From NCBI GenBank assembly GCA_036924085.1, contig JAVGWX010000013.1, positions 49,236,465-49,300,464 of the forward strand: a stretch of DNA of 64,000 nucleotides, written 5' to 3'. Positions 40,616-64,000 of this stretch are shown here, in pieces (within the stretch, counting starts at the first letter, position 1; each line of letters begins with the position of its first letter). The position numbers and the translations under genes are program-made. The notes beneath the pieces were generated by a model. That model was not told the DNA's origin and made no database searches. It worked only from the letters and a program-made list of their open reading frames with translations. This stretch comes from Ariolimax columbianus (Eukaryota > Mollusca > Gastropoda > Stylommatophora > Arionidae).

Positions 40616-40639
40616 TATTTTTCTGTATGTGAAATATTT

Positions 40640-40735
40640 ACAAGTAAGAAAAGCGGTTGGCACATTGGTTAGCTTACCAGCCTTTTAGTCAGAAGAACAT
40701 GGATTCAAGCCATGGAAAGGACCTAGGTTTTTTTT
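40640..40735 (+). mobile_element. tRNA-like SINE head
   Basis: gcggttggcacattggttag (A box-like) and atggattcaagcc (B box-like), then a T-run. No body was identified. Confidence 0.4.
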
Positions 40736-40865
40736 GCTAAATAGATTAAATAAAATAATAGCATGTACACTGCACTATTACTACAGGGACAAGTGGTTTT
40801 TATTTATTATTCCTATAAATTGCACTCATCCCCTCCCCCAACACAGACACCAGAAATGACAAAAT

Positions 40866-41088
40866 GTAACGATAGTGTATCTGAAATAATGTCACGATAG
40901 TGTATCTGAAATAATGTCACGATAGTGTTTCTGAAATAATGTCACGATAGTGTATCTGAAATAATGTCACGATAGTGTTTATGAAATAATGTCACGATAG
41001 TGTTTATGAAATAATGTCATGATAGTGTTTCTGAAATAATGTCATGTTAGTGTTTCTGAAATGTCACGATAGTGTTTCTGAAATAAGA
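40866..41088. repeat. 25-bp minisatellite, about 9 units
   Basis: Unit: gtcacgatagtgtatctgaa then ataat, with gtttctg/gtttatg variants. Confidence 0.93.
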
Positions 41089-41139
41089 AACATCGATTAC
41101 ACCAGCAGGCAGCCATCACGTGCTAAACCAAATGATGAC

Positions 41140-41795
41140 GAAAGGTGAGTCGTTGTCGTCTATTCCTATTTCCCCCCGGATACTGCTCTCTAGTATCTTC
41201 TGTAGAAGACTTTCATGTCACATGTTGTGTCCCATCCAACCCAACCTTCATTTTCAGATCATTTTCAATATTCAATTGTCATTGAATCTTCTTTCTGTCC
41301 AACTCACTCGTCATTCCATTCTATGCTAGCACCACAATTCAAACGCTTCCAAACTGTCCATACTTCTTTGCTAGAGTCCATGTTTCAGCCCCATACAGTA
41401 CAATTGGCCATACATGAGTTGCAATTATTCTTTTCCTCAGTTATGTCCTGATATTCTTTGAGGTTAGCTATTTGTTTTTCTCTGAAGGCCTTTTTTGTCT
41501 GAGAGGCTGGCTGCCGTTTGGTGTAACTTCCAGCGTGTGTAAAAGACGCCCTCGCATTGGCTGATGAAGTCGTATCTTTCCATCTCATTTTGGGTATCTT
41601 CTAAGATTGTTTGCCCAAAACATGTAAATCTCTGTACTTGTTCGATTATTTCTCCATTGATGATTATTTTAATTTGTCTGTGCTGCTTGGCTATTAGCAT
41701 AGTCTTTGTTCTCAATGTATTTACTTTCATGCCAAACTCTTTGGCTGTGCTGTAAATTATTTTCAAGCAATTTTTGTAACACTGTGACTGATCCC
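41140..41795 (-). mobile_element. LINE-H ORF2 C-terminal fragment
   Basis: The minus strand reads IIYSTAKEFGMKVNTLRTKT, MLIAKQHRQIKIIINGEIIE, QVQRFTCFGQTILEDTQNEM, then shifted frames with SCMANCTVWG. It matches 22541-23060. Confidence 0.75.
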
Positions 41796-41929
41796 ACTAT
41801 AGCTTGATTATCAACAAATTTGATGATGAAATAAGGTACAGTAAATGGTCAGACTTTTAATTTGAGAGTTTGTTTTAACATTAAAGATCACGTGAGGGCC
41901 AAATATGCAGTGAACTAGATATTAGCAAT

Positions 41930-42240
41930 GTGACCCATAGTTGCATCGGGGTTAGTGAACCAGATCAGTCCAAGACCCTTTTCCGCTTTCAAATGGTGAC
42001 CCTGGAAACAGGCTGCATCAGTGCAGCCTGGCTGAGAGAATAGGGGTTCAAAGGGTGTGTTAGGATGAAAGTCACATATATCGAACCAAAACCAGATGTG
42101 GTGGGATGAAAATCACGTACATCGCACCGAAACCAGATGTGTTGGGATGAAAGTCATATATATCGCAGCTTCACTTTAAACTAGGACACAATTTAAGAAA
42201 ATGCCCTTTACAGGATGACAGACAAAAAATAAGAATGATC
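41930..42240 (+). mobile_element. SINE-C with internal triplication
   Basis: tagttgcatcggggttagtg, ctttcaaatggtgaccctgg, cagtgcagcctggctgagag. Then a block of about 55 bp with gtgttgggatgaaagtcata / tatcgcaccgaaaccagatg is present about three times before gcagcttcactttaaact. Confidence 0.78.
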
Positions 42241-42259
42241 ATATCTCTCAATATTTTTT

Positions 42260-42510
42260 TTGTTGTTGTTGCGTTTGCCTTATTTCTCTATTCCCCAAGG
42301 TGGTATGCGTTGCACTATGTTTTTGTATGGCACCTGTCGACCCAGTGCATCCAACTTCAGCATGCATTTTATGTAAGGGTCTGCTTCCTCCTGCATTCTC
42401 TGAAGGTTTGCTTCCCCGGGGTAACAGTCGGTGCTGTGATGGCAATCAAACCCAGCCCCTTCGGATTGTGAGCTGTGCCACTTAACCACTAGGCACGCCG
42501 TCCCCTCCCA
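42260..42510 (-). mobile_element. SINE-A copy
   Basis: gcgtttgccttatttctcta, gcgttgcactatg, cccagtgcatccaacttcag, ttccccggggtaac and ccactaggcacgccgtcccc. Possible short duplication caatat on both sides. Confidence 0.88.
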
Positions 42511-42554
42511 ATATCTGATTGCATACCTGCCCTTTATATTACAGCAAGAGTCAA

Positions 42555-42895
42555 TTGTATCAGAGTGGTACAAAAACCTCAAGGTCACTCACAAAACCAT
42601 CACCGTTTGGCCCAATTTGGACATGCATCTCACCTTGCTGAGGATGTCCCCGCTCACCAGCTCTTAAAGACGACATGGCTATCAAGGATGGAAAATAACA
42701 CTCTCCGTCATGGTCTTGCCCCATGGCTATTCATGCACCATATGGTTTAGTTATGTCAAATTGGAATACACCCTCCTATTTCCGTGTGGTCTGGTACTCA
42801 GCCACTTTACGTGCCCATGGACGGGTGGCATGATGGGCTCTTGTCACCTACCTAGCCTACACAACCAGACATGCAAAGGAATGCAGTAGAGCTCA
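42555..42895 (+). mobile_element. Probable LINE ORF2 tail
   Basis: The frame RLAQFGHASHLAEDVPAHQL resembles the LRLFGHVxRxPxDxPAHxAL motif after the reverse transcriptase of some LINEs. The rest is decayed. Confidence 0.45.
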
Positions 42896-42934
42896 ATTCA
42901 GACGGCAGCTAATATAAACAAAAAATCTTTGTCA

Positions 42935-43222
42935 TTCGTTCTCAAACTTCCACTACCAAGCCAAAAAGGGCTTTGCAAGTAGCAGTAAGTAGTCCTGAGA
43001 ACAGAATTGTGTCGTAGTTTACAGCTTGACTGCAATATTTGCAACTTTCGGTCCAACACATCCAACTTCAGCATGGCATTCTGTGGTACTGGGTTAGCCT
43101 TCATTCTTCGATACCTTAGCCAGTCTGCTCTGTTGCAGCCTGTTATCCATGATCATCACGTGGAGGTGTAGAACAGTCTTGGCAGCTCTGGTCCTGGCGC
43201 TTAGCATTCAGCTTTGGGTCAT
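42935..43222 (-). mobile_element. SINE-B copy
   Basis: ttctcaaacttccactacca, agtttacagcttgactgca, ctttcggtccaacacatcca, ggttagccttcattcttcga, cagcctgttatccatgatca. The head is truncated. Confidence 0.85.
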
Positions 43223-43480
43223 GCACTCAAACACAAACATGCGGTCTATTAATATATTTTCTTGTAATGCATTTTCATTTGTTTTCTTTGCTCTACATAG
43301 TCTATGCTATGCATCATGCTTCTTATCGGCCCGACACACTGAGTAACAATGTTGGTAATGTGAAGTGAAAGTCTAAATATTATACTCAGCTGCATTGGTA
43401 AAGTACATTTTAACCTCATTTCATTTAGCGGAAGACAACCTATTATATCGATAATCTTTGAATTAACAAGTGTATAAACA
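43223..43480. other. Intergenic, nothing recognised
   Basis: AT-rich and unassigned. Confidence 0.35.
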
Positions 43481-43775
43481 CAGCTTGCGGTGGCTTGGTC
43501 ATGTGTGCGTAATGGAGGATGGGCAAATTCCAAAAGTATCCAATCGGAGAGCTGACCACGGCTAGCCTAACAAAGGTAGATCCTTCCTCCGCTACAAAGA
43601 TATTTGCAAGTGTGACCTGAAAGCGTTGGATATGAACACGTACAACTGGGAGGAACTTGCCAAAGACAAACTCAGCTGGAGGCAGGCTTTGTGTGCTGGC
43701 ATGTAGGCAGGAGAAACCAAGATGTGCCAAGATGCAGACTCCAAAAGTGTGCGACAAAGCAAGGGCAACAACTGA
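43481..43775 (+). mobile_element. LINE ORF2 tail
   Basis: LRWLGHVCVMEDGQIPKVSN, RYKDICKCDLKALDMNTYNW, EELAKDKLSWRQALCAG. Same family as 57815-58470. Confidence 0.75.
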
Positions 43776-44029
43776 CTAAGACCCCTCTCTAGCGTGATAT
43801 CCATTGCCTCTTTAAACTCACAGGATGCCAACCAAACAATTAATAAATCAATGAATCAACAATGTTTTCTATATCACCAAGCAGAATCATGTGTGTCCTG
43901 GTTGTCTTCTAAATGTTCTTTGTTTCCAGTTCACAAATTCATTTTGAGTTTTTCTGATTACTAATTACCAATTTTTAGAAAACATGGCAAATGGGATACT
44001 TAAGAAAATCAGTCAGGGTCTCTAGGGTA

Positions 44030-44335
44030 GACTCAAAAATAGAGAAATGCAATGGAAAATGGGAGCAACTCCCTACATTATATATATATTGATGGACAGA
44101 GAATTTAATGGTTTGAACATCTAACAAGAATGTCTGCAGGCCTGCCTGCTGCATGCGCCTGTAACATCTGACAGTATAACCTTAAAGCAATAGGAAGACC
44201 AAGAGAAATATTGATTGACAGTGTTGAAGAAACACTACAGAATCATGGATTAAAAATTACAGCCACAGAGATGGACAATGAAAGAAGATTGCACCTCCCA
44301 ACAACATCTAGCAGGGTAAGTGGGCAGACAATACA
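44030..44335 (+). mobile_element. LINE ORF2 tail near the SEC23 3' end
   Basis: KAIGRPREILIDSVEETLQN, HGLKITATEMDNERRLHLPT. The GRPRxxWxDxVExDL...RDRxxWR pattern, opposite strand to SEC23. 43776-44029 holds nothing recognised. Confidence 0.6.
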
Positions 44336-44477
44336 AGATGAGATAAATTTCAAAATGTTCCAAAGATGCTTCCTAAATCAAAGTTACAGCCCTGGCTCGC
44401 ATTTCAAGTCCGTTTCTGGTTCTTGAAGATAACACTGGTGCTGGCAATTTGAGGTCAAGACCAGGATGTGTCTTATT

Positions 44478-62478
<18,001 letters not shown>

Positions 62479-62479
62479 A

Positions 62480-62800
62480 TTTCTTAACTGGGCCATAGTA
62501 TGTGCTTCGTACATGGAGAGCTTAACTGCTTCTGTTATTTCTGCTGTCCATTTTTTTCATGGACAACCCTTGACTTTGTATCCATTGTATCTGTATTGTA
62601 TTGCTTTCTGAGGGATACTAACTGGTGTTTGACATGTCACGTGGCCGAACCATTTGGTTTGCTGTCTCTTGATGAGGTCTAGCACTGGTGTTGTACCTAC
62701 TTATTTCCTGATATCTTTGTTTCTGATTCTATCCATTCTTGTTACTCCAAGCATTCCACGCTGGCATTTCATCTCTGTTATTTTGTTCATAATTAAACAT
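62480..62800 (-). mobile_element. LINE-L ORF2 fragment, uninterrupted sister
   Basis: The minus strand reads ITEMKCQRGMLGVTRMDRIR, NKDIRK, VLDLIKRQQTKPFGHVTCQT-like and AEITEAVKLSMYEAHTMAQ. It carries the empty site for the SINE-A at 38730. Confidence 0.82.
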
Positions 62801-62937
62801 AAGGCCAAAAATGTAAATGGATCCTTACAAGAAGCCTGTCCAAAGGTGAGCTCATGCAGTGGTGGTTTCTGTAGCAGCTTGTTGTACATGAGGATGCTAG
62901 TCCAATGTGTAACCCTCCTAAGGTACCATTTACATGA

Positions 62938-63075
62938 TAGCAGAGGCAAAGTGCTCACCTCTCAAGACTCAAAGGAACGAAAGTACTAATGTAATACATT
63001 GTGTGTTTGAATCTAGTAAGTTTCAAACATCCCCTCTGGTTTCAAGGCAGGTGGGATTGTATGCCCAGTCCTATC
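62938..63075 (+). mobile_element. SINE-F 5' fragment
   Basis: agaggcaaagtgctcacctc (A box-like), gtttgaatctagtaagtttc, cccctctggtttcaaggcag. 63076-63305 holds a short local duplication (cttgctatttggtggagcat, twice) and nothing else. Confidence 0.6.
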
Positions 63076-63305
63076 GGAGATGAATAATACAACTTGGAGG
63101 TCCCATGGACATGTAAATAAACCATTTACAGTTTAACTGCTGTCTGGGAACAAACATTAGGAAATTAATGACATGGAGTAAACTCAAGGAAAACAAATCT
63201 GCTTTCTGTGCTATCTCTAGTGGTCTCACAACTAACATGTCTTGCTATTTGGTGGAGCATTTAGCCTGGTTAACATTGAGCTGTCTTGCTATTTGGTGGA
63301 GCATT

Positions 63306-63545
63306 TAGCCTGGTTAACAGTGAGCTGGCTTGCTAGACTGGAATTACAACATGTCACGGACAGACAGAAAAAAATCCTGGCCGTGGTTCGTGCCTAGTAT
63401 GATTGCTCATCCAGTCGATCCAGCTGTAAATAGGTACCTGACGTATGAGTTGGGGGAAGGTAAAAACAGCAAGAAAGAGAACTGGCCACCCCACCTTACA
63501 TAAACTGCGGCTAAGTACATGAAGAGTTATTGCCATGCGACTGAC
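63306..63545 (+). mobile_element. SINE-D copy
   Basis: cacggacagacagaaaaaaa, agctgtaaataggtacctga, agaactggccaccccacctt and aaactgcggctaagtacatg. Confidence 0.72.
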
Positions 63546-63594
63546 CTTTACCTTGCTATTGGACCAAGGTAGCTCAGGACGAGGGAGAGAGTTT

Positions 63595-63895
63595 GGTTGA
63601 TTCATCTTCTCCAACATTCGTCCAGAAAAAGATGTTTGCGAAGTTGTAGGTTGCGATATCTGTGCCTTTCTGCTCGATACATTCAATTTCAGCAAGGTAT
63701 TCTTATGACCGGGTTTGCCTTTCCTCTTCGATCCCTAACCTCTTAGCCTGCGTGGTTGCAGTCTGTTTCCAGTACTGCCACTTGGAAGTGGGATAGGGTC
63801 TTGCTCAGTTATGGGTTACTGACCCCAATGAAAGCAGCCAGCTATGAGTCGCTGGCTGCTGTCAGCTCATTCACTGTGCTGTATCTTCAGACCCC
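63595..63895 (-). mobile_element. SINE-C copy
   Basis: cgaagttgtaggttgcgata, tgcctttctgctcgatacat, ccgggtttgcctttcctctt, cagtctgtttccagtactgc, ctgctgtcagctcattcact. A C12 run follows. Confidence 0.8.
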
Positions 63896-64000
63896 CCCCC
63901 CCCTCTCTCAGTATTCAATCAGACCATCAATCATTCAATCAGTTATGCTTAGTGCTAGGCAGCCAAAATCTATCCGAAGTACGTTCTTCATTTTTCAATG

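Overview
This is a piece of an invertebrate animal genome, very rich in retrotransposons, not a bacterial or viral sequence. It carries two spliced host genes in convergent (tail-to-tail) orientation, both with GT-AG introns. A fossil 28S rRNA fragment resembles protostome (mollusc-like) 28S. A dynein light chain of motile cilia shows the animal builds motile cilia. A lophotrochozoan, perhaps a mollusc, is my inference; nothing here fixes the species.

Host genes. (1) A complete DNAL1 gene (axonemal outer-arm dynein light chain 1, an LRR protein) lies on the + strand in ten coding exons from 11361 to 29782, giving 187 residues. The first coding exon holds only the ATG. (2) The last five coding exons of SEC23 (COPII inner coat, Sar1 GAP) lie on the - strand from 62079 down to the stop at 44478. 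The upstream exons are beyond the right edge. About 14.7 kb of transposon debris separates the two 3' ends. (3) One orphan exon-like sequence (3927-4054, -) with splice sites may start a divergent protein-kinase-like domain. It is unconfirmed.

Everything else is mobile or repetitive. Working names used below: LINE-A (CR1/L2-like, with a 3' hairpin), LINE-B to LINE-L (other non-LTR reverse-transcriptase families, some with RNase H, one ending in a C2H2 finger), and SINE-A to SINE-K (short retroposons, most with tRNA-like heads). SINE-A, B and C share one central sequence block although their heads and tails differ. Several SINEs are nested in LINEs with clean target-site duplications. Mariner-type DNA transposon remnants occur at 6800, 40195, 47786, 50609 and 58570.

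Layout. 1-5 kb: LINE/SINE mosaic, a 397-bp palindrome, the orphan exon and a 28S 3' fragment. 5-11 kb: a 59-bp tandem array, LINEs, a mariner and the DNAL1 upstream region. 11-30 kb: DNAL1, with introns full of repeats and four minisatellites. 30-44 kb: intergenic repeats. 44-62 kb: SEC23 3' half, again with repeat-filled introns and two minisatellites. 62-64 kb: repeats in the next SEC23 intron.

Minisatellites often sit just upstream of an exon's acceptor side, and several of them host transposon insertions. I found no CRISPR array, operon or bacterial-style system. The most unusual signals are the shared SINE domain, the SINE that has grown an internal 39-bp VNTR, the 28S-SINE association, the palindrome, and a LINE with an inverted 5' half.
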